From Lysobacter sp. Root76 (GTDB lineage: Bacteria; Pseudomonadota; Gammaproteobacteria; Xanthomonadales; Xanthomonadaceae), in contig NZ_LMIK01000008.1 in the NCBI RefSeq assembly GCF_001428685.1, positions 358,782 to 408,468 on the forward strand: 49,687 nucleotides of DNA. Reading direction: 5' to 3'. Positions 36,288 to 43,919 of the stretch are shown here, piece by piece. Every line of letters starts with the position of its first letter. The stretch's first letter is position 1. The position numbers and the translations under genes were made by a program. The notes below the pieces were generated by a model. That model did not search any database. It had not been told where the DNA came from and saw nothing but the letters and a program-made list of their open reading frames with translations.

Positions 36288-36382
36288 GTAGGAGCGGCGT
36301 AAGCCGCGACCGCGAATCCTCGCATGCGACGAAACCAACGGCGGCCGGCGTGGTTCCGGGTCGCGGCTTACGCCGCTCCTAC
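36288..36382. repeat. REP-like inverted pair next to the TfoX-like gene
   Basis: Copies at 36288-36310 (plus) and 36360-36382 (minus), both with GTAG heads. The second overlaps the stop codon of the TfoX-like gene: its TAG is the TAG of the GTAG head. Confidence 0.8.
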
Positions 36383-36741
36383 CCTTGCTTGCGTCGCGGC
36401 TTCTTCTTCGCCGGCGCATTCGCCTTGCGCAAAGCCGCCGCGTAGGCCAGGTCCAGCCACGGCCGCAGGTCTTCGGCGGAGTCCAGCGCCGATTCCGGCA
36501 CCGACCAATAGCTCAACGCGATCGGCTCTTTCTGTTTGAGGTAGACGAACGGCGCGCAGCCCGCGGCTTCGAACTGCGCGCGGCTGACCTCGTCGACCTT
36601 GAGATACAGCGCGTCGTCGTCGACCAGGGCGAAGAACACGCCGTCGCGGTACAGGCCGTGACAGCCGAACATGCGCCGTACCGTGACCGTGCCGATGCCG
36701 GTCATCAGATCGCGCAGGTAGTCGAGGTAGTCGTTGCTCAT
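36379..36741 (-). CDS. TfoX/Sxy N-terminal-domain protein
   Basis: 120 residues. The TfoX_N fold is seen in DYLRDLMTGIGTVTVRRMFGCHGLYRDGVFFALVDDDALYLKVD and FVYLKQKEPIALSYWSVPE, followed by a Lys/Ala-rich basic tail. Full-length Sxy has a second helix-hairpin domain that is missing here. Members with this domain alone are common and of unknown role, so a competence function should not be assumed. Stop codon supplied by a REP head. Confidence 0.83.
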   Translation of the reverse strand: MSNDYLDYLRDLMTGIGTVTVRRMFGCHGLYRDGVFFALVDDDALYLKVDEVSRAQFEAAGCAPFVYLKQKEPIALSYWSVPESALDSAEDLRPWLDLAYAAALRKANAPAKKKPRRKQG

Positions 36742-36822
36742 GCCTGCTGCTCCTTCCGGCGCGGACGCCGGAAGGATACGCGCATCCATTGCGATCGGAC
36801 CGTACCGATCAGGCCGCGCCTC

Positions 36823-39237
36823 TTAGAAGCGATGCCACAGCCTGACGAAGTAGGCCGCGCCGTTGAGGCCGAACTGGACGCTGTCGAAGACGTGGCCGTT
36901 GTCGGTTTCGTTCGGGTCCTGACGGGTCGGCTTGACGTCGAACACGTTGGCGCCGCCGACGGTGAGCTTGGTGTTCTCGCCGAAGGCGTAGGTCACGCTG
37001 ATGTCGGCCGAGGTCTTGGCGTCGTAGCGCGCGTTGGGCACGCCCGCGGCGGTGCCGGAGAAGGTGCCCAGGGTCTGCGGACCGAAGTAGATCACCTTCA
37101 GGTCGCCTTCCCAGGCGCCGCGCGAGTAGTCGAAGCCGACCACGGCCTTGGACTTGGGCGCGCCCTGCTCGATGAACAGCCGCTCGCGTTCGGACAACAG
37201 CACGTCCTCGCGGCCGACCAGGGCCGGCGGCGCATGGATGCCGGTGACCTTGGTGCGGTTGAGGTTGAGCGCGACGAAGGTGCCGAGCTTGCCGCCGCCC
37301 CACTCGGCCTCGTGGTTGAAGGTCAGGTCCAGGCCCTCGGTCTTGGTGTCGACCGAGTTGACGAAGAACTGCGCCTGGCCCACGCCCAGCGAATCCAGGA
37401 TCGGTCCGATGGTCGGATCGGTGGTATCGAAGCGGCCGCTGAGCACGATGCGGTCGTCGATGTTGATGCGGTAGGCATCGAGGGTGAACGAGGTGTTGGC
37501 GGTCGGCGACCAGGTCAGGCCGAGGGTGTAGTTCTTCGAGGTCTCGTCCTTCAGCAGCGGCAGGCCCGCGGCGTTGGCGATGGTGCCGCCGTTGGGCGCG
37601 ATCACCACGTCGACCGGTTCGCCGTTGATGAAGTCGGTGATGGTCGAGGAGAAGAATTTCTGCTGCAGCGACGGCGCGCGGAAGCCGGTGCTGGCCGAAG
37701 CACGCAGCATCAGCGTATCGGTGGCGCGGAAACCGGCGGCGAGCTTGCCGGTGAGGGTGTCGCCGAAATCGCTGTAGTCCTCGTAGCGCAGCGCGAAGGC
37801 GGTGGTCAGGCGATCGGTGAAGTCGGCTTCGAGGTCGACGTAGGCCGCCCAGCTGTCGCGCTCGTGGCTGCCGGCGTCGCTGGGCTGGAAGCCCGGGAAG
37901 CCCTGGCTGCCGGCGTTGCCGCCGTTGCCGACGCCGTCGGCATCGATGTAGGAGCCCGGTTCGCCGGCGAAGATGCGGTAGCGCTCGTCGCGGCGCTCGG
38001 CGCCGAAGGCGACGTTGAAACCGTGGAAGACGCTGTCGAAGTAGCGGCTGACGTCGAAGTTGTAGGTGTTCTGGCGGAACGAGAAGCCGCCGGCGTCGAA
38101 GCTGCTGGCGCTGACGCCGCGGCCGCCGTTGAGCAGGTCGAGGTTGGCGATCGAAGCGTTGAGGGTGTGGTTGATGTCGTAGCGCAGCTCGTTGTAGCCG
38201 TAGGTCGCCGACAGGTCGGCCTGCCACTCGCCGATGTCCCAGCGCAGGCCGAGGGTGCCGAAGCGGTCCTCGAGATCGCCGTCGATGAAGGGCACGAAGC
38301 CGTTGGGGTACATGGCTTCGGAGTTGCGCGACGGGATGTCTTCCGAACCGATGCCCTCGCGCGCGAACGCAGCCGAAGACGCATCGCGGTTCTGGAGGCC
38401 GGCGGTGAAGTACAAGGTCGCGTTCTCGGTCAACGGCTTCTCGCCATTGAGGAACAGGGTCTGATTGCGGATCTTGGAGTCGCCGATGATGCGCGGGCTG
38501 CCCTTGGGTTCGGAGCGGTCGGAGCGGCCGCGGTCCTGGTACTCCAGGGTGATGCCGAGCACGCCGTCGCTGCCCAGGCCGACGCCGCAGTAACCCGAGG
38601 CCAGCCAGTTCTCGCCGTCGCCGCGCGAGTACTGGCCCCAGCCGGCGACCGCTTCGCAGCCCTTGCGCTTCTTCAGGCTGATGTTCATCACGCCGGCGAT
38701 CGCGTCCGAGCCGTACTGGGCGGCGGCGCCATCGCGCAGGATCTCGACGCTGTCGATCGCCATCAGCGGCAGGGTGTTGAGGTCGGTGCCGGTGTTGCCG
38801 CGGTTGCGCGCGCCGAACAGGTTGACCAGCGCCGTGGTGTGGTGGCGCTTGCCGTTGACCAGCACCAGGGTCTGGTCCGAACCCAGGCCGCGCAGCGCGG
38901 CCGAGTCGATCAGGTCGGCGCCGTCGGCGCCGGTCTGGCGGGTGGAATTGAACGAGGGCGCGGCGTATTGCAGCGACTGCGCCAGATCGAACTGGGCGCC
39001 TTCCTCGGTGGCCTGCGCCATCGGCAGCACGTCCACCGGCGAGATCGAGGCGGTATCGGACGATCGCTGGCTGCGGCGCGAGCCCAGCACCGACACGGTG
39101 TCCAGGGTCTTGGCCTCGCTGGCCGGCTCGGCCGGCGCTTGGTCCTGAGCGAGGACCGGAGCGCTGACGGCGAGGCCGCCGGCCAGGCAGAGTGCGTAGT
39201 GGACGGCGCGGAACAAACGGGTGCGGTGCTGCGTCAT
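36823..39237 (-). CDS. TonB-dependent outer-membrane receptor
   Basis: 804 residues. Signal peptide (ending VLAQ, about 31), a TonB-box-like LDTVSVLGSRR (about 45-55), a plug domain (LRGLGSDQTLVLVNGKRHHT, DSVEILRDGAAAQYGSDAIAGVMNISLKKR) and a 22-strand-type barrel with GYNELRYD, FRQNTYNFDVSRYF and YRINIDDRIVLSGRF, ending in an aromatic residue (LWHRF). It imports a substrate not identifiable here. No TonB, ExbB or FecI-type genes are adjacent. Confidence 0.92.
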   Translation of the reverse strand: MTQHRTRLFRAVHYALCLAGGLAVSAPVLAQDQAPAEPASEAKTLDTVSVLGSRRSQRSSDTASISPVDVLPMAQATEEGAQFDLAQSLQYAAPSFNSTRQTGADGADLIDSAALRGLGSDQTLVLVNGKRHHTTALVNLFGARNRGNTGTDLNTLPLMAIDSVEILRDGAAAQYGSDAIAGVMNISLKKRKGCEAVAGWGQYSRGDGENWLASGYCGVGLGSDGVLGITLEYQDRGRSDRSEPKGSPRIIGDSKIRNQTLFLNGEKPLTENATLYFTAGLQNRDASSAAFAREGIGSEDIPSRNSEAMYPNGFVPFIDGDLEDRFGTLGLRWDIGEWQADLSATYGYNELRYDINHTLNASIANLDLLNGGRGVSASSFDAGGFSFRQNTYNFDVSRYFDSVFHGFNVAFGAERRDERYRIFAGEPGSYIDADGVGNGGNAGSQGFPGFQPSDAGSHERDSWAAYVDLEADFTDRLTTAFALRYEDYSDFGDTLTGKLAAGFRATDTLMLRASASTGFRAPSLQQKFFSSTITDFINGEPVDVVIAPNGGTIANAAGLPLLKDETSKNYTLGLTWSPTANTSFTLDAYRINIDDRIVLSGRFDTTDPTIGPILDSLGVGQAQFFVNSVDTKTEGLDLTFNHEAEWGGGKLGTFVALNLNRTKVTGIHAPPALVGREDVLLSERERLFIEQGAPKSKAVVGFDYSRGAWEGDLKVIYFGPQTLGTFSGTAAGVPNARYDAKTSADISVTYAFGENTKLTVGGANVFDVKPTRQDPNETDNGHVFDSVQFGLNGAAYFVRLWHRF

Positions 39238-39351
39238 TGGCCTAACCCCAGGGACCGGAATTGGCGCCTAGCCTAAGCCGACTCGCCCCCGAATGGCCAA
39301 ATTTCGTGAAGGTTTCGCTAAAAATCTGCAAAGTAGTTCCGGTATAAGCGG

Positions 39352-39425
39352 GCCGGTCCGCTCTCAGCCGGTCCGCTCTCAGCCGGCCCGCTTTCAGCCG
39401 GCCCGATCTTAGCCCGCCCGTCTCA
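39352..39425. repeat. 15-bp tandem repeat spanning a stop codon, upstream of the TonB receptor
   Basis: Units 39352-39366 and 39367-39381 are identical (GCCGGTCCGCTCTCA). 39382-39396 and 39397-39411 are diverged, and 39412-39425 is a 14-base unit. The TCA of the last unit is the complement of the stop codon of the membrane-protein gene at 39423. The array begins 115 bases before the receptor start. Confidence 0.85.
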
Positions 39426-40115
39426 GCCCGCCCGCCGGCCCCGCCCCAGCAGGCGGTCGATCCCGAGCAGGCCGGCACCGAACGCCAGGAACAGGACCAG
39501 CACCCCGACCGCGTTGCGCAGCACGGCCAGCCAGCCCAGCACGCCCACGTCCAGGAACGGATACGGGTATTCGTGCGCGACCGCCCCGCGCAAAAACACC
39601 CAGACCACGTACAAGGCCGGAAACAGCAGCCAGCGCCACAGGTCGCGCCGGCCCAGCGCGCCGTGCGGCACCGCCAGCAGCCACCAGGCCAGGTACAGCG
39701 CCGGCACCGCGTAATGCAGGCCCGAATCCACCCACCACTGCGCGCCCTGCGGCTGCCAGAGGTGGCGCAGGACGGTGACGTAGACCGTGCCGGTGACGCC
39801 GATCGCCAGCGCGATCCCGCCGCGCAAGCGCGCGCTCGCCAGCCAGCGCGCCAGGCGCGAGCCGCCGCCGGACACCGCCACGGCGCAGGTCGCGGCGACC
39901 AGCAGGTTGCTGAGGATGGTGAAGTAGCTCAGATACCGCACCGTCGCCAGCGCCGGCCCGATCGTGTCCAGGGTCAAACGCACCAGCAGCCAGTACTGGC
40001 CGATCAGGGCCGCCAGCGAGACCGCGGCGACCAGGGCGGCGAAGGCGCGGCCGAGCGGACCGACAGGGTTCGCTGCGGCGGATCCGAATGCGGAAGGGGC
40101 ATCGCTGACTGGCAT
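39423..40115 (-). CDS. Pr6Pr-type integral membrane protein
   Basis: 230 residues with six hydrophobic segments: AFAALVAAVSLAALIGQYWLL, YLSYFTILSNLLVAATCAVAV, GIALAIGVTGTVYVTVL, HYAVPALYLAWWLLAVP, WLLFPALYVVWVFLRGAV and LRNAVGVLVLFLAFGAGLL. The motif FTILSNLL and the YPYPFLDV loop fit the Pr6Pr family, whose function is unknown. AAGGAG lies upstream of the ATG at 40115. The C-terminus ends within the 15-bp repeat. Confidence 0.83.
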   Translation of the reverse strand: MPVSDAPSAFGSAAANPVGPLGRAFAALVAAVSLAALIGQYWLLVRLTLDTIGPALATVRYLSYFTILSNLLVAATCAVAVSGGGSRLARWLASARLRGGIALAIGVTGTVYVTVLRHLWQPQGAQWWVDSGLHYAVPALYLAWWLLAVPHGALGRRDLWRWLLFPALYVVWVFLRGAVAHEYPYPFLDVGVLGWLAVLRNAVGVLVLFLAFGAGLLGIDRLLGRGRRAG

Positions 40116-40220
40116 GGCCGTGCGCTCTCCTTGTGCTTGCGGCGCAGCTTCGCACGCGCCGGCACACGGCGCATCGCGACCACGGGCGATAATGAGGCTC
40201 CACCCGCGACCGCCGAACCG

Positions 40221-41162
40221 ATGACCCCGACCACGAAGGCGCAAGTCCAGATCCACTTCTGCGTGCTGTTGTGGGGCTTCACCGCGATCCTGGGCAAACT
40301 GATCTCGCTGCCGGCACTGCCGCTGGTGTGGTCGCGCATGCTGATCGTGGTGGTCGCGCTGGCCCTGTTGCCCAAGGTCTGGCGCGGGCTTCGGGCGATG
40401 CCGGCGCGGCTACTGTGGTCCTACGCCGGCATCGGCGTGCTGGTGGCGCTGCACTGGCTGACCTTCTACGGCGCGATCAAGCTCGCCAACGCTTCGGTCG
40501 CCGCGACCTGCATCGCTCTGGCGACGGTGTTCACCGCCCTGATCGAACCCAAGCTGGCCAAGCGCCCGTTCTCCAAGCGCGAACTGGCCCTGGGCGTGGC
40601 AGTGCTGCCCGGCGTGGCCCTGGTGGTCGGCGGGGTGCCGCACGAGATGCGCGCGGGGATCGCGGTCGGTGCGCTGTCGGCGCTGCTGGTGGCGCTGTTC
40701 TCCTCGCTCAACAAACGCCTGGTCGAACACGGCGACCCGCTGACCGTGACCGCGCTGGAACTCGGCGCCGGCACCCTCGCCCTGACCGCGCTCGCGCCGG
40801 TCATGCCGCTGCTGTTCTCGGCCTTCGCCGGCGAACTGCTGGTGCTGCCGGGCCTGCGCGACACCGTGCTGCTGGTGATCCTGTCGCTGGTCTGCACCCT
40901 GCTGCCGTTCGCGTTGTCGCTGGTCGCGCTGCGCCACATGACCGCGTTCGCGGCCCAGCTCGCGATCAACCTTGAGCCCGTGTACGCGATCGTGCTCGCG
41001 ATCGCCCTGCTCGGCGAGCAGCGCCAGCTCACCGGCCTGTTCTACTTCGGCGTGGCGATCATCCTGTCGGCAGTGTTCGTGCATCCGCTGATCAGCCGCC
41101 CGCGTGCGGTGTCGCAGCCGGAGCTGCTGGGGACGGCGGAAGCCAAGAGCGTGTCCGAGTAG
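40221..41162 (+). CDS. DMT superfamily (EamA) transporter
   Basis: 313 residues with ten hydrophobic segments in two EamA domains: HFCVLLWGFTAILGKLISLP at the start, LVALHWLTFYGAIKLANASVAATC, FSSLNKRLVEHG between repeats, and INLEPVYAIVLAIALLGEQRQLTG in the second. Substrate unknown. Divergent from the Pr6Pr gene (105-bp spacer) and the last plus-strand gene before the integron array. Confidence 0.88.
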   Translation: MTPTTKAQVQIHFCVLLWGFTAILGKLISLPALPLVWSRMLIVVVALALLPKVWRGLRAMPARLLWSYAGIGVLVALHWLTFYGAIKLANASVAATCIALATVFTALIEPKLAKRPFSKRELALGVAVLPGVALVVGGVPHEMRAGIAVGALSALLVALFSSLNKRLVEHGDPLTVTALELGAGTLALTALAPVMPLLFSAFAGELLVLPGLRDTVLLVILSLVCTLLPFALSLVALRHMTAFAAQLAINLEPVYAIVLAIALLGEQRQLTGLFYFGVAIILSAVFVHPLISRPRAVSQPELLGTAEAKSVSE

Positions 41163-41246
41163 GAATCGCCGACACCACTGGACGTGCTGCCGTTCGTGCG
41201 AGCCCGTCGAATCAGGAATGAGGATTCCGGTTAACGCCCCGCAAGC

Positions 41247-41618
41247 CTAGACGTGCTGATCGAGCATGATCACATTGCCGTCGGGGTCCGAAAGGATAAT
41301 GTGCGCCGGTCCGACGGTGTCCGGGTCTGCGCGAGTGGTGATCCCGACGCCTTGCTCATCCAGCGACTTCTGCATATCGCGAACATCCGCAAAGGACGCC
41401 AGCGGATTCGCGCTCTGGTCCCAGCCCGGATTGAAGGTCAGGATGTTCTGGTCGAACATGCCCTGGAACAAACCGATGACGGTCGATCCGTTCTTGAGGA
41501 TCAGCCAACCCTGCGATTGATCGCCGCCGAAGACGGAGAAGCCGAGCTTCTCGTAGAACGACTTGGAGACCTCAATGTCTTTCACCGCGAGGCTGACGGA
41601 AAACGCGCCGAGTTCCAT
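41247..41618 (-). CDS. VOC family protein
   Basis: 123 residues. Two-module VOC fold: FSVSLAVKDIEVSKSFYEKLGF...GWLILKNGSTVIGLFQGM and DVRDMQKSLDEQGVGITTRAD...HIILSDPDGNVIMLDQHV. This subgroup is often annotated as glyoxalase/bleomycin resistance without proof. It has the orientation of the cassette genes, but I see no attC on either side, so I treat it as chromosomal. Confidence 0.85.
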   Translation of the reverse strand: MELGAFSVSLAVKDIEVSKSFYEKLGFSVFGGDQSQGWLILKNGSTVIGLFQGMFDQNILTFNPGWDQSANPLASFADVRDMQKSLDEQGVGITTRADPDTVGPAHIILSDPDGNVIMLDQHV

Positions 41619-41708
41619 AAGTCACGCTCCACGTGGTTTGAGACCGAGGCCAGCCTAGCACCCGAGCCTAACCACCTAGCCCCCCGGCATGGAGCAACGG
41701 ACTAACCG

Positions 41709-42053
41709 CTAGAGCTGCCACAAACCGTGATCGTTTCCGCCCTGGAGATAAATGGCGAAAGTCCCGTGCCCGGGAATCGGCGTGGGCTCCACCGCGATGA
41801 AACCGCCCGCCTGCACCACGGCAGCGACGGCCGCCTCGATGTCCTTCACCAGCCAATACGGCCGCACCACCGGCTCCTCGGTCGCACGCAAGGGCGCACG
41901 CACCCCTACCCATCCGCCTCTGGCCAGCAGCGCGGTACGCGCGTGGCCCAAGCCGGCATCGGGCTCGCCGAACTTCACTCCGTTAGCTGCTTCGTATGCG
42001 GCGCACACCGCATCCACGTCCTTGGTCACGACTTCGAGATACTGGATCTGCAT
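41709..42053 (-). CDS. VOC family protein
   Basis: 114 residues. IQYLEVVTKDVDAVCAAYEAANGVKF, a compact middle with RGGWVGVRAPL, VRPYWLVKDIEAAVAAVVQAGGFI, and an end IYLQGGNDHGLWQL. A two-module VOC protein of the short type, function unknown. It is the last gene before the integron array, 97 bp from the degenerate terminal attC, in cassette orientation but with no recognisable attC of its own. Confidence 0.83.
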   Translation of the reverse strand: MQIQYLEVVTKDVDAVCAAYEAANGVKFGEPDAGLGHARTALLARGGWVGVRAPLRATEEPVVRPYWLVKDIEAAVAAVVQAGGFIAVEPTPIPGHGTFAIYLQGGNDHGLWQL

Positions 42054-42149
42054 GCGCTATACCTCCGACATTGCGAATTGGGCCGGGCGATACATCGCTG
42101 GCCTCCAGAGCGCCTCGTCGGGAACGGGCGCGAGCTTTTGTAGATGACG

Positions 42150-42210
42150 GCCGATCGAATTGAACTAAGCAAAGCCGCGAAGCGGCTTCGGCTTGAATGA
42201 ATTATTAAGC
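42150..42210 (-). repeat. attC 1, terminal and degenerate
   Basis: The central hairpin is kept, but the outer core boxes are lost: ATTAAGC replaces GTTAGGC at the R-double-prime side (42204-42210) and the GCCTAAC box reads GCCGATC, with a one-base insertion. It marks the fixed edge of the array and is probably inactive. Confidence 0.75.
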
Positions 42211-42543
42211 CCCACGCACTGCCGTGTAAATGACACTACCGACGAGACCGAGAAGACTAACTATGAAGCCAGTGCCAGAAAGCCTGGCAATCCAAACAAT
42301 CGCGCGGGTGGGAAGGGAGTAGCTCTCGACAGATTGGATTGGCACCCACGGAAGGAAGAGGCGAGCACGCATGAGGTGCGGGCGGCGCGTAAGAAGTTTT
42401 CCGAACGTGGAAAAGCCAAAGACCTCACCAAGGACGTGCTCGTCCGAGCGCATTGCAAATCTAACGATCCAGCCCAAGGCCAGATGCACGCCCATGCAAA
42501 GGCCGGCCAACGCAAAGAATAGATCTGGTGCGAATGTTTCCAT
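42205..42543 (-). CDS. Cassette 1: small membrane protein
   Basis: 112 residues with two or three hydrophobic segments (LFFALAGLCMGVHLALGWIVRF and IARLSGTGFIVSLLGLVGSVIY), unknown family. The ATG is 3 bases past the attC 2 core and the TAA stop lies inside the core of attC 1, so the gene fills the whole cassette. An overlapping plus-strand open frame (42193-42522) is rejected because it opposes the cassette direction. It is the most distal cassette and may be immobile. Confidence 0.7.
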   Translation of the reverse strand: METFAPDLFFALAGLCMGVHLALGWIVRFAMRSDEHVLGEVFGFSTFGKLLTRRPHLMRARLFLPWVPIQSVESYSLPTRAIVWIARLSGTGFIVSLLGLVGSVIYTAVRGA

Positions 42544-42546
42544 GGA

Positions 42547-42606
42547 GCTTAACGCCTGAATTAAGCCGAGCCGCGAAGCGGGTTCGGCTTGAATGAATTG
42601 TTAGGG
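42547..42606 (-). repeat. attC 2
   Basis: 60 bp. Plus strand begins GCTTAAC and ends GTTAGGG; the core hairpin has one changed base (GCGGGTTCGG). Confidence 0.9.
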
Positions 42607-42981
42607 CGCGGAGCAGACATACCCACGCGCCGTTGACCACTTCTTGCCGAAATGACCCAAGAACTTCTCCGAGATTGCCCTCGCGGCAACAAAGTCACTT
42701 GAGTCTGACCTTACGTAGGAGACAAAGCTGACGCAATTGGGAGAATAAGTGTCCAGCCCTACAAAAGTAACGTTGTCTTTTTGATACCTACGATGCTCCG
42801 GATGGTCGCTGTGCAGCTTGTATCCACGGCTCTCAAGGAAAGCACCCATTTCCAGTAAGGCCTCCCTCTCACTCGTTCAAACAAGTACCTGGGCTTGTAC
42901 TACCGGCGAGTAGCTTTGCTGGGAGTACGTGCAAGCTACCGCTAGCGAGATGATTGCCACAGCGAGCATATGACGCTTCAT
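42601..42981 (-). pseudogene. Cassette 2: exported lipoprotein-like gene split by an in-frame TGA
   Basis: From the ATG at 42981 (8 bases after the attC 3 box) a frame encodes a signal peptide, MKRHMLAVAIISLAVAC, then 17 residues, then TGA at 42877-42879. The same frame continues at once (TSEREALLEMGAFLESRGYKL...) for 91 codons to the stop at 42601. The downstream piece alone could start at ATG 42849 (82 residues) but would lack export. The layout indicates one 126-residue secreted protein broken by a nonsense change. Family unknown. Confidence 0.72.
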
Positions 42982-42985
42982 AGCG

Positions 42986-43045
42986 GCCTAACACCTGAAT
43001 TAAGCCGAGCCGAAAAGCGGCTTCGGCCTGAATGAATTGTTAGGC
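42986..43045 (-). repeat. attC 3
   Basis: 60 bp with intact GCCTAAC and GTTAGGC boxes. The stem reads CGAAAAGCGG instead of CGCGAAGCGG, so the hairpin tip is weakened. Confidence 0.92.
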
Positions 43046-43052
43046 CGCATCG

Positions 43053-43475
43053 CTAGGGCGGTGCGACCAGTGTGATGCCAGGCTCGTCACTGAGGATAGC
43101 GCGCAAGTCGGCGTCGAGCTTTGCTACTGAAGCAGCAGTGTCTGGATTTTTGAAGATGCGTTTCCAGAAAGGAACCTCTGCCATTGGGAAGCAGTACCAG
43201 ATGAGGTTCTCGTTGGGAGGTGGCGGGTCACCAGGCTGCGCGGTGCCATAGTCCACCATGCTGCCGCAGCCGACCCAGAGCATGAATGGATCGCGGGAGC
43301 ACATGAGGCAACGGCCCCAGTCCTCAGCGATGATTGGCTCAATGTCGTAGCCACGCCTCTCAAATTGCGATTTGAGCCATTGGGCAAGCTGACGGCCATA
43401 CATCCGAGGGTTGATCTCCTCATCCTCGCCGGGCTCGACCTCGAATAAGGTTGACGTGAAGTGATAACCGTCCAT
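43053..43475 (-). CDS. Cassette 3: unknown soluble protein
   Basis: 140 residues, acidic N-terminus (VEPGEDEEINPRMYG), then GRQLAQWLKSQFERRGYDIEPIIAEDWG and CLMCSRDPFMLWVGCGS. The order resembles small proteins often found in cassette arrays and near toxin genes, but I cannot name the family. No signal peptide or membrane segment. Start 4 bases from attC 4; stop 8 bases from attC 3. Confidence 0.75.
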   Translation of the reverse strand: MDGYHFTSTLFEVEPGEDEEINPRMYGRQLAQWLKSQFERRGYDIEPIIAEDWGRCLMCSRDPFMLWVGCGSMVDYGTAQPGDPPPPNENLIWYCFPMAEVPFWKRIFKNPDTAASVAKLDADLRAILSDEPGITLVAPP

Positions 43476-43478
43476 GCA

Positions 43479-43538
43479 GCCTAACGCCTGAATTGAGCCG
43501 AGCCGCGAAGCGGCTTCGGCTTGAATGAATTTTTAGAG
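43479..43538 (-). repeat. attC 4, with a damaged R-double-prime box
   Basis: The plus strand ends TTTTAGAG rather than GTTAGGC, so the conserved AAC of the R-double-prime box is AAA. The other box (GCCTAAC) is intact. The site also encodes the last residues of cassette 4. Confidence 0.85.
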
Positions 43539-43846
43539 CCCGCCAAGACGCCGGCAAGCTCGCCACTAAGTGCACCCCAGACTGCCGTGACAGTGGACCG
43601 GCCCACCTGAGCCGCTTGAAACAACGCCAGCCCCGACGGGCTGAGGGTATAGAACTTTCCTTGAGCTTCAACTAGGCGGCAAGCTACAAGTTGCTGCAGC
43701 GCCCCACTGAGCTCTTGCTGCGTTGGAACAGCATGGTTGATCGCATCGGCAGCTGTAGAGATATCCGCGCGGGATGCGGGAACCCTGCTCGCTGCAATAG
43801 CAACGGAGTACAGGATCCAAGCTAGGGTTCGCGGATCAGTTGCCAA
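43481..43846 (-). CDS. Cassette 4: unknown protein with attC-encoded C-terminus
   Basis: 121 residues from a TTG start 4 bases past attC 5. Residues 1-100 look like a helical, possibly winged-helix protein (RADISTAADAINHAVPTQQELSGALQQLVACRLVEAQGKFYTLSPSGLALF). No stop occurs before the attC, so the last roughly 17 residues (NSFKPKPLRGSAQFRR) are read from attC 4 and end at a TAG in its outer box. The wHTH suggestion is mine; family unknown. Confidence 0.7.
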   Translation of the reverse strand: MATDPRTLAWILYSVAIAASRVPASRADISTAADAINHAVPTQQELSGALQQLVACRLVEAQGKFYTLSPSGLALFQAAQVGRSTVTAVWGALSGELAGVLAGSKNSFKPKPLRGSAQFRR

Positions 43847-43849
43847 GGG

Positions 43850-43909
43850 CTTTAACGCCTGAATTAAGCCGAGCTGCGACGCGGCTTCGGTTTGAATGAA
43901 TTGTTAGGC
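43850..43909 (-). repeat. attC 5
   Basis: 60 bp. Boxes CTTTAAC and GTTAGGC. The stem is GAGCTGCGACGCGGCTTCGG, two changes from the common form. Confidence 0.9.
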
Positions 43910-43919
43910 ATTGCCCTGT

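Noticed and set aside
36385-39276. 963-residue plus-strand open frame
   Set aside because: Antisense to the TonB receptor, whose signal peptide, plug and barrel motifs are unambiguous.
41619-41708. Possible attC between the two VOC genes (contains GCCTAAC)
   Set aside because: No matching GTTRRRY box or hairpin within 60-150 bases in the required orientation.
42193-42522. Plus-strand open frame in cassette 1
   Set aside because: It opposes the direction of all other cassette genes, while the minus frame starts and ends exactly at the attC boxes.
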